Source: a virus. From it: 64,000 nucleotides of DNA. Within the stretch, counting starts at the first letter, position 1, and every line of letters begins with the position of its first letter. The notes below the pieces were generated by a model. The model was not told where the DNA came from. It was given only the letters and a program-made list of their open reading frames with translations, and ran no database searches. This document shows positions 13,838 to 22,705 of this stretch, one piece after another. Location of the stretch: the IMG/VR virus record IMGVR_UViG_3300032006_002703, positions 1 through 64,000 of that record. One strand, given 5' to 3'. The position numbers were made by a program, and so were the translations under genes.

Positions 13838-14475
13838 GATATCTCCCTTAATATTGTAAATGCCTCAGCAAAACAACGCCCACATTCCATTCCCCTATTA
13901 ATTGCAATATTTGCAATTCCATCTCTGTTTCTTGGATTAGGGAGGTCCCTGTGTTCTGCCTCATACTTTTCAAACGCATCAATTTTTAAAGCGAGATGTT
14001 CATGAGAAAGGTTGCTGTAAAAATTTGGTAAAAATGGCTCCATAAGACCTTGGTTTGTTGAGGAAAGCGCTTCGTATGACAATATTTTTTTCGGTGGAAA
14101 TTTTTGAAAAATTCTACATACTACCGTTGAGGCCTTGAATACCGCTCTGTGATCTAGATTATAATCTCCTACATGGGGAACGTAAACCGTCTCTGGTTTT
14201 ATCGTTTCATAGATTTCCTCTAAGGGTTTAATTATGTCAACGGCGTATCCATCCAGCCTTTCATCTCTTAATCCAAGAAAATAAAGATTTTTATAATTTA
14301 ATACTTCCTGCGATTCTTTTGCCTGAATTCTCTGCTCTAAAGAAAGATCCTTTCTGTCTGCGACGATTATAACGCTTACTTCTTGTTTATTTTCTACATA
14401 CTTAGCTATAGTACCCCCTACGCCAAGCACCTCATCGTCAGCATGAGGAGCTATAATTAGAACTTTGCCATTCAT
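13834..14475 (-). CDS. PIG-L/LmbE family deacetylase
   Basis: 213 residues. Metal motif PHADDE near the N-terminus and DYNLDHR in the middle, both diagnostic of the PIG-L family (N-acetylglucosamine-type de-N-acetylases). It would free an amino group on a sugar, which the amidinotransferase or aminotransferase products could use. Overlaps both neighbours. Confidence 0.88.
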   Translation of the reverse strand: MNGKVLIIAPHADDEVLGVGGTIAKYVENKQEVSVIIVADRKDLSLEQRIQAKESQEVLNYKNLYFLGLRDERLDGYAVDIIKPLEEIYETIKPETVYVPHVGDYNLDHRAVFKASTVVCRIFQKFPPKKILSYEALSSTNQGLMEPFLPNFYSNLSHEHLALKIDAFEKYEAEHRDLPNPRNRDGIANIAINRGMECGRCFAEAFTILREIS

Positions 14476-15403
14476 AATGTTTTTTTAATCCATCTTTGAA
14501 TGAGGTCTGCGGCTCCCATCCTAAAATTTTCTTAGCTTTTTTAATGCTAACTTCCTTTCCTTGGTATTCAGATTTTACGGAATTATCATATACAATATCG
14601 ACGCTTGCATCTGCAAGGCTTGAGACTTCTTCAGCAACCTCTTTGATTGTTATTTTTCTTCTTCCGTCTAAATTGATTGTCTCGTTTTTTGCAGATTTAT
14701 TGAGTGCAAGCACGTTTCCTCGCGCGTGATCTTTTACATAAAGGAAAGATCTTGCGCTTAGTCCATCTCCTTTGATGATTATTGGCGTCCCTTGCAGTGC
14801 ATTTTTTGTAAAAGAGCTAATAGCGGTAGACTCATTAGCTCCTGGGCCATATGCTACTCCATATCTTAAGATTGTATAATCTAAATCATACATTTCTTTA
14901 AATGATCTGATTAAATTTTCTCCTACAATTTTTGAAGAAGTATATATGTGGGAGTCTCGATTGCTGGGAATTAGAGTTCTTTCATCAACCTTAATATGTG
15001 AATCTTTGGCTGAAGAATATACCCATACGCTGCTAGAAAATATGATTCTCTTGATTTTATTTTTTACGCAAGCTAATAAAACATTCGTTAGACCTGTTAT
15101 GTTTACTGCTATGCCCTCTTCTGGGTTTTCTTTAATCGATCCTGCGTCTGAAATTGCGGCAAGCATATATACAATATCCACCCCCTCAAGAGCTAGACTT
15201 GCTTGCTCTAGGTCTGTAATGTCTGCATAGCGAAACTCAACAATCGGTCTCGGCATTTTAGCTTCTTTGCTCCAATACAAATCTCTTTGGGTTGGCCGTT
15301 CTCTATCAATTACGATTGGCTTGTGGCCATTTTTGATTAACTCGTCAACTGTATGTGACCCTATAAAGCCCGAGCCTCCAATTACTGCTATTTTTTTGTC
15401 CAT
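14438..15403 (-). CDS. NAD-dependent sugar epimerase/dehydratase
   Basis: 321 residues from MDKKIAVIGGSGFIGSHTVD: Rossmann GGSGFIG, then FSSSVWVYS and YTSSK (Y-x3-K), LRYGVAYGPG and the C-terminal substrate region; extended SDR family (UDP-sugar epimerase type). The frame extends to 15442, but those bases are the promoter (-35 TTGACA), so 15403 is the start. It is first in the main sugar operon. Confidence 0.88.
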   Translation of the reverse strand: MDKKIAVIGGSGFIGSHTVDELIKNGHKPIVIDRERPTQRDLYWSKEAKMPRPIVEFRYADITDLEQASLALEGVDIVYMLAAISDAGSIKENPEEGIAVNITGLTNVLLACVKNKIKRIIFSSSVWVYSSAKDSHIKVDERTLIPSNRDSHIYTSSKIVGENLIRSFKEMYDLDYTILRYGVAYGPGANESTAISSFTKNALQGTPIIIKGDGLSARSFLYVKDHARGNVLALNKSAKNETINLDGRRKITIKEVAEEVSSLADASVDIVYDNSVKSEYQGKEVSIKKAKKILGWEPQTSFKDGLKKHYEWQSSNYSSSC

Positions 15404-15413
15404 ACTGCAGAGT

Positions 15414-15442
15414 ATAGTACCAAAAACGCAAGCATTTGTCAA
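15414..15442 (-). promoter_or_regulatory. Sigma70-like promoter, TTGACA-17-TACTAT
   Basis: Minus-strand TTGACA (15437-15442) and TACTAT (15414-15419), 17-nt spacer, ten bases before ATG 15403. It probably drives the nine genes down to 8566, and its -35 box overlaps the stop region of the upstream glycosyltransferase. Confidence 0.8.
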
Positions 15443-16311
15443 GCATATAGTTGCTGTTCTTTTAAAAATTTATCTGTTTGAAATTTATGCTCTCCCGCTC
15501 CACACCAGACAGTAGATTCGTCTAAAAATTCCTCGTCTTTTAAGTGCTTAGGTAAGCAGTATACTGACAGGTCGCGCTTAAACTCTTGGTAAGTTTCGTT
15601 AAATAAGGTTTGGTCTGCCTCCCAGTCATATAATTCGCTTGGTTTTCTTATTTTTTCTTCTATTGTTTTGAAAAATTTTCTTGTAACTGGGCTATTTCTT
15701 ATTGTGAATAACCCTGCATGCCATTCAACATATGGTAGCTCCTCTAGCATCCCATTTGAGAGTCTATCGTAATAATCTGTCTTAGGTATATAGTCAGGGT
15801 CAATATATCCCCCTTTAGGCATAAAGGACTCATCATTCGTTTCTATTAGCATTGATATATCGCAATTGACTCCTATACCCTCCAAGTCGATCAGTGGTTT
15901 TCTCACAATTGCATCCACGTCCATATAGGTTACCAACTCTTCTCCCCTGTTTAAGAGTAAATTAATGGTATGAAATTTAATATTGGAACAGTAGGCCATT
16001 TTTTCGCTATAAAGCCATTTGGCTCCCTTAAATCCTAATCCATCCGCCCTTCTCCCGCTATACACACCAAACATTTCGTCTTGTAATGGGGCGCCAGAGC
16101 GTTGGAGTTTTTTGCGCTTTTCGCAGAGGTTTAAATAATCAAAAAGAAAATTAGAGTTATCATGTATTTCTTTGATTTCTTTTGCGCATTCGATTTCACA
16201 ATTAACGAATCTCACATAGAGGTTTGTGTCTGGTGAATTTTGAGCAAGGCTCTTTGCTAAAATTTTTAATAAAGGGTAATATTCCGAATCGGTTGTACAG
16301 ACTATAGTCAT
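15439..16311 (-). CDS. Glycosyltransferase, paralogue of 9793-10647
   Basis: 290 residues beginning MTIVCTTDSEYYPLLKILAK. It shares with its paralogue the GAKWLYSEKMAYCSNI block and a DxD motif (MDVDAIVRKPL), and a similar C-terminal VWCGAG-type end. GT-A fold glycosyltransferase; donor unknown. It is joined by an ATGA overlap to the upstream TKWC-motif gene. Confidence 0.8.
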   Translation of the reverse strand: MTIVCTTDSEYYPLLKILAKSLAQNSPDTNLYVRFVNCEIECAKEIKEIHDNSNFLFDYLNLCEKRKKLQRSGAPLQDEMFGVYSGRRADGLGFKGAKWLYSEKMAYCSNIKFHTINLLLNRGEELVTYMDVDAIVRKPLIDLEGIGVNCDISMLIETNDESFMPKGGYIDPDYIPKTDYYDRLSNGMLEELPYVEWHAGLFTIRNSPVTRKFFKTIEEKIRKPSELYDWEADQTLFNETYQEFKRDLSVYCLPKHLKDEEFLDESTVWCGAGEHKFQTDKFLKEQQLYA

Positions 16312-17018
16312 AGGTTTTCTAGTGTTTGAATTAATTGATCTGAAAGAATGTGAGCTACCTCCGTTAAGCTGTTGCTTTTATATGTCTCTTCGTGTTCATT
16401 AAAGACCTCCCCGTCATTAATTATACAGCCCTGAGAATCAAATAAGCAAAACTTATTATTTTTAAATAAAATTAAGGCGATTTTTCTGTAGGGACTTGGC
16501 TCTTTATTGTTGATAATAATTATTATTTTTGCTTTCGAGGAGTAATTGTCGTAATATTTTCTGGTTGAGTTACTGCTCGTGCACCATTTTGTTCCGTATC
16601 CATAAATTATCGAACTCTCATAGGAAAGTGGACAAATGGCAAGTGTGGAATCGTCATCAAATATTTTTTGAGACTCCTGCCTTTTGATTCTTTTTCGTTC
16701 TGATTCTGAAAATTTCATCTCCAATTCTTTAGTTTTTTCTATTGAAGATTCTCTTTTTATATAATCTAAGTATTCCTTCCTGTTAATTTTGGAAAAAATG
16801 GACCGCTTCCCGCTCTGAGCCATTCCTATAAAATCAGAAATCAGAGACTCTTCAATTAATGGGGTAGTCAGCGCATTCATTTTGGCCCAAGCAGTGATTG
16901 TAAAAAAATCTTTTCCCTGAGAAAGGGAATCAAATGAAGGGTAGCAATCTGAATCTTTGAAAATGTAATTTACCCCTGGATTTCTTAGCTTGTTTGAGAT
17001 TCTAGATAGGTTGCACAT
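16308..17018 (-). CDS. TKWC-motif protein, 236 aa
   Basis: Contains ICPLSYESSIIYGYGTKWCT, also found as HPLSYESMVLYGYDTKWC in the next protein upstream (16985-18526), so the two are paralogues over about 120 residues. A domain with an early 'D.......PLS.ES...YG..TKWC' pattern is recurrent in phage proteins and in PcfJ-like proteins; its function is not known to me. No signal or membrane segment. The start overlaps the neighbour by 34 bases. Confidence 0.5.
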   Translation of the reverse strand: MCNLSRISNKLRNPGVNYIFKDSDCYPSFDSLSQGKDFFTITAWAKMNALTTPLIEESLISDFIGMAQSGKRSIFSKINRKEYLDYIKRESSIEKTKELEMKFSESERKRIKRQESQKIFDDDSTLAICPLSYESSIIYGYGTKWCTSSNSTRKYYDNYSSKAKIIIIINNKEPSPYRKIALILFKNNKFCLFDSQGCIINDGEVFNEHEETYKSNSLTEVAHILSDQLIQTLENL

Positions 17019-18526
17019 TGCAGTTTCTCCATCGCTGAGAAATTTTTAAACAGAAAATCTAAATGTCTAGAGCTTTGTTTTTCTATAACATTCATGCTTG
17101 AGTCGTATATTGTTTTATCTGTGAGCAATCTATTTGCTTGATCTTCAAACAGCCATTTTCCCGTTTTTTGATTGACCGATAATAAAAATTTATGATTCTC
17201 TTTTTCTTTTTCTGGCCGATTGAAGATAATAAAGAAAAGAGTGAAGTCCTTGACGTCTTCGTAGTGTTCTTTTGTAACAGCGCTACTATAACACCACTTT
17301 GTATCATACCCATACAAAACCATACTTTCATAACTTAGAGGGTGAACAATTAAAAGCTCATCGTTTTCAAATATTTTTTCAGTTTCTTCCTCCTTGATTC
17401 TTCGGCGATCTTGCCAGGGGATTGTGGTTTTGGTTGTGGAATCCGAGCCGCAAGAGTGGAGTTCTGTTTTGCTCGCAATATTGTAAGGGTTTTCTTTTGA
17501 AATAAAACTCAGCCAATTTTCCTTGGTAATCCTTGAGGCCATTTTTGAAGATAATTCTGGCAGTTTGTCTTTAATGTTTTTATAAGATTCTACCCGAAAG
17601 AAATACTCTTCTATGCCCTCCTCTCCAAATGCTGGGCAATGTGCCGATTTAAAATCCTGAAAAGTGAAGAAGCCTTTTTTCTTTTGATCTATTTCCTCAA
17701 AGGTAAGGTAGCTGTTGTTGTTTGCGAAAATTATATTCTTATTAAAAATTTTATCGTACATACTAAAATGCAAGCATCCCTTGTTTGCGTTCCAGTATTC
17801 ATTTTGGTTTTTTTGTTGAAATTTAGAAGCGTGCGCCGCTAGCGGTGGGGCGGGGAGCAGTAATGCTGGCCAATAGTTTAGGATTTCACTAATTGAATTC
17901 GCGGAAGATAGGGTGCTGTCGGCCTCCTCTTCGGAAGCCTCAATCAACTCAAATAAAGAATCAATCTCCTCGCTGGCCAGAAGGTCTCCGTCTGATTCCG
18001 CCATCTGTTTTTCTTCCTCGAGCATTTTCAGTGCCTTATTTTTTTTAGAAGAAATGCACTCTTTCCATTTTCTTTTACAAGTTTCAATTATTTTCGATTC
18101 AGATTCTCTTTTTCCTGGGTCAGCCTCAAGAAAGCAATAATAATCTTGGTCTTCTTGCTTTATGTCCTCGTTGATGATTATCTTTAGGCAAGTTTTATAA
18201 TCCGAGCAATACTCGCTTGCATATTTTTGCGCAGTTTCTTTGATTTTTTCAATTTCGCTTAAAACTTTTAGATTCGTTGCTCTAATTTGATCGGAGTCCA
18301 TGTGGTTTGATGCAAGAGGCGTTGAGCCTTCGGGGAGATGAGAAACCTCAAGGCTTATAATATCCTGAAGCTTTGCGTTGATCTTTGATTCGGAAATGAC
18401 ATCAAAAAATTCATCTTCGCTTAATTCGCTTCCAGAAACTTCAGGGCTCTTTGTACAGTAATAGAATCCGTCATTGAATTTAATTTTAACGATTAATTTT
18501 TGTATAATTGATAGGTAAGGATGCAT
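16985..18526 (-). CDS. Large TKWC-motif protein, 513 aa
   Basis: Starts MHPYLSIIQKLIVKIKFNDG; a longer frame from 18580 would overlap the preceding gene. Residues about 130-210 are acidic and helical (possible coiled coil), and the C-terminal third carries the HPLSYES...YGYDTKWC domain shared with 16308-17018. It lies between appendage genes and the sugar operon, which suggests a late or virion-linked role. I do not recognise a catalytic motif. Confidence 0.5.
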   Translation of the reverse strand: MHPYLSIIQKLIVKIKFNDGFYYCTKSPEVSGSELSEDEFFDVISESKINAKLQDIISLEVSHLPEGSTPLASNHMDSDQIRATNLKVLSEIEKIKETAQKYASEYCSDYKTCLKIIINEDIKQEDQDYYCFLEADPGKRESESKIIETCKRKWKECISSKKNKALKMLEEEKQMAESDGDLLASEEIDSLFELIEASEEEADSTLSSANSISEILNYWPALLLPAPPLAAHASKFQQKNQNEYWNANKGCLHFSMYDKIFNKNIIFANNNSYLTFEEIDQKKKGFFTFQDFKSAHCPAFGEEGIEEYFFRVESYKNIKDKLPELSSKMASRITKENWLSFISKENPYNIASKTELHSCGSDSTTKTTIPWQDRRRIKEEETEKIFENDELLIVHPLSYESMVLYGYDTKWCYSSAVTKEHYEDVKDFTLFFIIFNRPEKEKENHKFLLSVNQKTGKWLFEDQANRLLTDKTIYDSSMNVIEKQSSRHLDFLFKNFSAMEKLQCATYLESQTS

Positions 18527-18531
18527 AATAA

Positions 18532-20355
18532 TTAATCTCCCCAGTTTGTAATTGGAAGCCAATTTGCTTGAGGGAACCATTCTATATTATTTGGTTGCGT
18601 GGAGAAATCTATATCATAATTAATAAAATACTCAACTCCCGTAATAGAAGTATAGGACGTAAGTATACCAAACCAGCTCCAGCCTCCACAATTAAAAATA
18701 TTGTAACCGAAGGTTGCATGGGGGAGGACCGAAACAAATCCTACCTGAGGATCATCACTCCAATCAAGGGTTCCAGTTGCTTGGCCAACCAAGCTATCTT
18801 GGGTAACCCAATAGCCCACAGCTGTGCACGGATCAATCGTTTTGCCGTCTGATTTTCTTATCCTTCCTACATTTGATAATGTTGCGGTAAGTCCATCTGT
18901 TATTCCTCCATCAATTTTCATATTTACATGGGCATGGGGATATGCTTGAACGGCGCCATTAGCATTGCCGTCTAGGGAAAAGTCAGACTCAGTCCCCGAG
19001 TCCCATTCATTTTTTGGAAGCTCGAAATAGGCTGTTCCATGGGGAACAAAATAAACATCCCACGTTTGCTCTCCAAAATTTCCAATTGCATCCACAGCGT
19101 TCACGTGCCATGCTGTTCCGTTATTTAAATTAGGCATTGAAAAACCTATCGCTGAGACTTGGGGATAACCTGCTGGCGGATTGGTTGGGAGTACGTTATA
19201 AGCTGCCCCACCTGGATTTGGAAGCGTTGCCCCTTGTCCATAAAAACAACAAGGGCTTTTTCTGTAAATATAAATTCCGTCTCCATAATGAACTAGGTTT
19301 GGATTTTGAATATCCACAGGGGAACCTGGAGGAAGTCCTGCGGAAGTTCTATACCCCATTTGACCGTCCCAAATATTGACATTGCTTCCTTCGCTATTTG
19401 TTACAATTCTTCTTGTATATGTTGTTATTGTGTTTGTTTGATTAAGTTCTTGAGTATTGCATTCGAATGAACTTGTCGAAGAATTTGTCGCAGACCATGC
19501 TTCTGAAAATTTAGGTAAAACCTCTGTTCCTGGCGGAATTTCAGGAGACAGGCTATATGTTATGGAACTATTCTCTCCGCCCCAGAGCCCCTTATCTCTA
19601 AGCCCAGCCAGTTCGGCATAAAAGGTATCATTAAAAGACGAGCCTCCTTTTAATGTCAAAGTGAAGTCTTCGTATGGTAATTGCAGCGCCCATCTTTTGA
19701 TTGGTCTGTGCTCTACTACCGCTTCTGTTGTTCCTCCTCCACTGATGTGGCGCCAAGCCATAACAGACTCAAAGGTTCCCTCCTCCGCTTGAATTAAACC
19801 TGGATTTTCCACGGCATCAACAGTGGTTGGTGGAATATTTAGTTTCCAGTCTCCCCCTGCCGAATAAGCCGCATCATCCGTCAGTGGGGTCATCAGGGAG
19901 TCGTTGTAATAAAGATTTGCATAAAGTTGATTTGACAACCAATTACCCAAGCGACCAAAGGTTGTCTCTTTTCTTACTCCCTCTGGTCCATCGTTTGGGA
20001 TATTGCCCGCCCAACGATCATCAAGCGGATCATTGTCTCCTGGAAAAAATGCAAGCTGCAAAATAAGTATCTGGCCTCCAACCAAAGTGTCCCCGTCTGC
20101 TAGGCCTGCGGCTGAAGCATAATTTCCTATATGATCCCATGAAAAAGGGAATCCAGCGGGTTCGGATGCATGCTCTTTGGATACATTGACTAGCCACATC
20201 CATGCTGGGGGATCTGCGGTAATAACATCTCCATCATCAGTTATTATTTGGTCGGTCCCATTTGTAGACAAAGTGTCCGACTCTCCAACTCGAAGGTCCG
20301 CGCTTTGGGAATACTGTGTATTCCAGGGAAAAATTGCTCCTGGCGTTGTACTCAT
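18532..20355 (-). CDS. Putative virion appendage protein, 607 aa
   Basis: Gly-, Asn-, Thr- and Trp-rich, no signal peptide, long beta-rich stretches with little charge (for example YAGQ/IFNCGGWSWFG-like segments), as in phage tail fibres and baseplate-attached proteins. It lies beside the HxH-repeat fibre gene at 20618. It also resembles in style the protein at 62114. The structural role is inferred from composition and position only. Confidence 0.5.
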   Translation of the reverse strand: MSTTPGAIFPWNTQYSQSADLRVGESDTLSTNGTDQIITDDGDVITADPPAWMWLVNVSKEHASEPAGFPFSWDHIGNYASAAGLADGDTLVGGQILILQLAFFPGDNDPLDDRWAGNIPNDGPEGVRKETTFGRLGNWLSNQLYANLYYNDSLMTPLTDDAAYSAGGDWKLNIPPTTVDAVENPGLIQAEEGTFESVMAWRHISGGGTTEAVVEHRPIKRWALQLPYEDFTLTLKGGSSFNDTFYAELAGLRDKGLWGGENSSITYSLSPEIPPGTEVLPKFSEAWSATNSSTSSFECNTQELNQTNTITTYTRRIVTNSEGSNVNIWDGQMGYRTSAGLPPGSPVDIQNPNLVHYGDGIYIYRKSPCCFYGQGATLPNPGGAAYNVLPTNPPAGYPQVSAIGFSMPNLNNGTAWHVNAVDAIGNFGEQTWDVYFVPHGTAYFELPKNEWDSGTESDFSLDGNANGAVQAYPHAHVNMKIDGGITDGLTATLSNVGRIRKSDGKTIDPCTAVGYWVTQDSLVGQATGTLDWSDDPQVGFVSVLPHATFGYNIFNCGGWSWFGILTSYTSITGVEYFINYDIDFSTQPNNIEWFPQANWLPITNWGD

Positions 20356-20386
20356 ATTCTTTGCCCCATGGCTACCCGTAGGTTGA

Positions 20387-20587
20387 TTATTTTACCTGTT
20401 TTCTTTTGCTTTTAATTCGGGCAACCTCTTCATCCAAGATAGCTTCTACGCGTTTATTTTTTTTGTCCAGCATTAGATCTGCTGGACTTTTTCCACCAAG
20501 CTTTTCGTTTTCTGCCTTAAGCCAGCAAGTGGACTCGTATCCATTTAGATTTTTGCTTAAATATTCCAATATGTTTCTGCTACTCAT
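20387..20587 (-). CDS. MbcA/ParS-like (DUF2384) short protein
   Basis: 66 residues from MSSRNILEYLSKNLNGYEST. The segment WL-x6-KLGGKSPADLMLD matches the C-terminal toxin-binding core of Xre/MbcA/ParS antitoxins (W-L, then LGG-x-SP-x-x-L). The DNA-binding half is absent and no RES-type toxin gene is next to it. It may neutralise a host toxin, or be an unrelated virion-associated use of the fold. A GTGTACTAC late-type motif lies upstream (20595-20611). Confidence 0.5.
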   Translation of the reverse strand: MSSRNILEYLSKNLNGYESTCWLKAENEKLGGKSPADLMLDKKNKRVEAILDEEVARIKSKRKQVK

Positions 20588-20617
20588 GCAATTACTAATA
20601 TAGTAGTACACAAATCA

Positions 20618-21280
20618 TTATGCTGTGCGAAGATAGTAAACCATCTTTAGGGTGATCATGTGAGAGTGCGCAGGAATCGTGTGGTCGTGAGCGTCTACGG
20701 TATGCGAGTGCGCTCCATCAGAACTTGAAGTATCTGAAAAGGTGTGAGTGTGAGCTCCACCTGAAGCCGTACTTCCACCAACATTGTGGGTATGGGCTGG
20801 CTCGCCCGCGCTTGTAGAAGTATCTGAAAAGGTGTGAGTGTGGGCTCCGCCTGAAGCCGTGGTTCCGCTAACATCGTGAGTATGAGCTCCCGCAGATGCT
20901 GTGCCTGGAGAGGCGGGGCCTGAAGTTTGCTGACCAGTGCTAGCCATATAAGCAATCGTTGTTGTATGCTTTGTAAATGTAAATCCACTTGCAGTAAACG
21001 TATTTGGAGCGTTCGCAGGAAAGTTACTAGCATTTGGGGTATCATTGGCTCCCCAATCTGGCGTAAGGCCCGAGGTTATGGAAAAGGTGCCTCCCTCAAA
21101 GGCAAACGCTCCAATACTCCCTAACGAAAACGAAGCGGGAATTGTGTCGACTACAGAAGTTATTAAATCGTCGCCTGCAAGTTTTTTTGTTGCACCGTCA
21201 CCAGAGGCAACAACTAAATAGTCTTCCGATGTTAATGCGGTCGCAGTTGTGGCTATATTTCTAATTTTTACATTTGCCAT
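20618..21280 (-). CDS. Tail fibre/collar protein with His-x-His repeats
   Basis: 220 residues. The second half repeats GGAHTHTFSDTS and similar units (AHTHDV, AHTHNV, AHSHTV, AHDHT, AHSHM), the metal-binding HxH ladder known from T4 long and short tail fibre tips, where trimers wrap around iron ions. At DNA level two segments of about 75 bases (around 20722-20800 and 20818-20896) are near-identical, showing recent duplication. It likely forms a trimeric fibre or needle tip. Confidence 0.8.
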   Translation of the reverse strand: MANVKIRNIATTATALTSEDYLVVASGDGATKKLAGDDLITSVVDTIPASFSLGSIGAFAFEGGTFSITSGLTPDWGANDTPNASNFPANAPNTFTASGFTFTKHTTTIAYMASTGQQTSGPASPGTASAGAHTHDVSGTTASGGAHTHTFSDTSTSAGEPAHTHNVGGSTASGGAHTHTFSDTSSSDGAHSHTVDAHDHTIPAHSHMITLKMVYYLRTA

Positions 21281-21349
21281 AGAATATGTTAAAGGTCAAG
21301 GATCAAAAATCAATTAAATATATATAAAGCGTTTTTCTTGATTAAACTA

Positions 21350-21358
21350 GTGTATATA
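21350..21358 (+). promoter_or_regulatory. Late-type promoter motif, GTGTATATA
   Basis: AGTGTATATATACT is nearly palindromic and lies five bases before the GTG start at 21364. It heads the plus-strand late cluster that runs to the capsid genes. Confidence 0.6.
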
Positions 21359-21363
21359 TACTC

Positions 21364-21798
21364 GTGGGTCCAATATTAAATACCATTATTGGCGCGGGAT
21401 TGAAGCTCTTGTGCAATTTATTAAATCACTGGCTAGAACAAAGGCGGCAAGACCAGCTTATGCTCGCCGCAAGGGATGATGCCCTAGTTAAGGCTTTGCT
21501 GGAGAATCAGTTACAACAAGCGAAGGATCCTTTTGTTAAAATTACTCGCAGAATTTTATTCTTAAGTATTACTTTTACCATGTGCTTTCTCATGCTTTAT
21601 TATGCCTTGAATCCGCACGTTACTTATGATATTATTATTCCTGCTTCAAAAGACGGAAGTACGGGATTTTTTACATGGATTATAGGGGGTACAGATTGGC
21701 ATGTTGTTAGAATGACGGGGGGTCTTTTGTTAATGTCCTTTATGGATTTATGTTTTATGGTTGTAGGTTTTTATGCAATACCAAGTAGAAGACGATGA
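21364..21798 (+). CDS. Membrane protein, 144 aa
   Basis: Starts with GTG (MGPILNTIIGAGLKLLCNLL). A helical, charged N-terminal part is followed by two or three membrane segments (about 62-82 and 110-140). It is coupled by a four-base overlap to the lipoprotein gene that follows. A holin-like role in a three-gene membrane/lysis set is possible, but no endolysin is visible nearby. Confidence 0.55.
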   Translation: MGPILNTIIGAGLKLLCNLLNHWLEQRRQDQLMLAARDDALVKALLENQLQQAKDPFVKITRRILFLSITFTMCFLMLYYALNPHVTYDIIIPASKDGSTGFFTWIIGGTDWHVVRMTGGLLLMSFMDLCFMVVGFYAIPSRRR

Positions 21799-22121
21799 GA
21801 GCAATAATAATTAGTATACTTTTTCTTTTTCTAAGCGGATGCTTTTGGCGCGGAGGTGTAAAATATACAGCTCCTCCTGAATTGCCTAATCCTCCTCCAC
21901 CAAAAAGTGAAAAGGTTGATTTCTCCGTAATAGATATCAACAATGATGGAAATATTAGCAAAGAAGAAGCGGACGCTTATAATGAAATTATTAGCCAGCC
22001 TCATCCTACTTATGACTACCAAAAAACTTTACATTATTTTTTAATTATTATGGGAATAATGACCGTGGCCTGCTGCTCTCCGTGGGCGATTAGGAAAATA
22101 AGAGAGCAATGGAAGAAATAA
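21795..22121 (+). CDS. Lipoprotein with EF-hand and C-terminal membrane segment
   Basis: 108 residues: signal peptide with lipobox LFLSGC, a Pro-rich stretch, an EF-hand calcium loop (DINNDGNISKEEAD, about residues 49-62) and a C-terminal hydrophobic segment (about 78-98) with a basic tail. A protein anchored by lipid at one end and by a membrane helix at the other would span the periplasm, as unimolecular spanins do, though it is short. It overlaps both neighbours. Confidence 0.6.
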   Translation: MRAIIISILFLFLSGCFWRGGVKYTAPPELPNPPPPKSEKVDFSVIDINNDGNISKEEADAYNEIISQPHPTYDYQKTLHYFLIIMGIMTVACCSPWAIRKIREQWKK

Positions 22122-22705
22122 TTATAGACAAAGGTGTCGGGTATATTCTTGCAGCTCTAATCTCTGCCTTGGCGACATTTGGCGCGATTTGGCTCAAGCA
22201 TTATCTTTATGAAAAAAAACAAGATATCTCTTCTCACAATAGATCTAACGAAAATATATATTCCTCTCTTCAAGAAATATTAAAAGAATTTGGCGCAGAC
22301 AGAGCGTATATTTATGAATTCCATAACGGAGAGCATTTCTTTTCTGGGCAGCCTCAAAAAAAATTCAGTTGCAGCTATGAATGGACTGGGGAAGGGGTTA
22401 GTTCTGAATCTAATAGGTCTCAAAATTATAGGGTAACGAATTTTCATAAATATATTAGCCGACTAATTTCAGATGGAGAGTTCTTTAGAGGGGACGTAGA
22501 GCTCATTAGGGATTTTAGCTTTCGCGCTCTCCTTCAGGAAAAAGGAGTTGAGAGTTTATACAATATTGTGCTAAAATCCGCAAATGGAAAGCATATAGGT
22601 TTCGTCGGTATAGATTACGTTAAGTCCAAAAAAAATCTTAACGACGCGGAGAAAAGAGAACTTAGGGTCTGGGCAAGGCAAATTGGCGCTTATTTATCTA
22701 ATTGA
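22109..22705 (+). CDS. Membrane-anchored GAF-like protein, 198 aa
   Basis: One N-terminal membrane segment (about 10-30), a short helix, then a GAF-like domain: ADRAYIYEFHNGEHFF and a conserved SCSYEW region, later GFVGIDYV. The 'YxYxFHNG' phrase is typical of GAF-related domains found in phages. GAF domains bind small ligands; the ligand is unknown. It completes the membrane trio 21364-22705. Confidence 0.6.
   Translation: MEEIIIDKGVGYILAALISALATFGAIWLKHYLYEKKQDISSHNRSNENIYSSLQEILKEFGADRAYIYEFHNGEHFFSGQPQKKFSCSYEWTGEGVSSESNRSQNYRVTNFHKYISRLISDGEFFRGDVELIRDFSFRALLQEKGVESLYNIVLKSANGKHIGFVGIDYVKSKKNLNDAEKRELRVWARQIGAYLSN

Noticed and set aside
15404-15442. An upstream-extended start of the epimerase gene
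   Set aside because: The extra codons are the promoter itself (TTGACA read as a TTG start); the same applies to extended frames at 546, 1732, 4013, 39867, 42325 and 58201.
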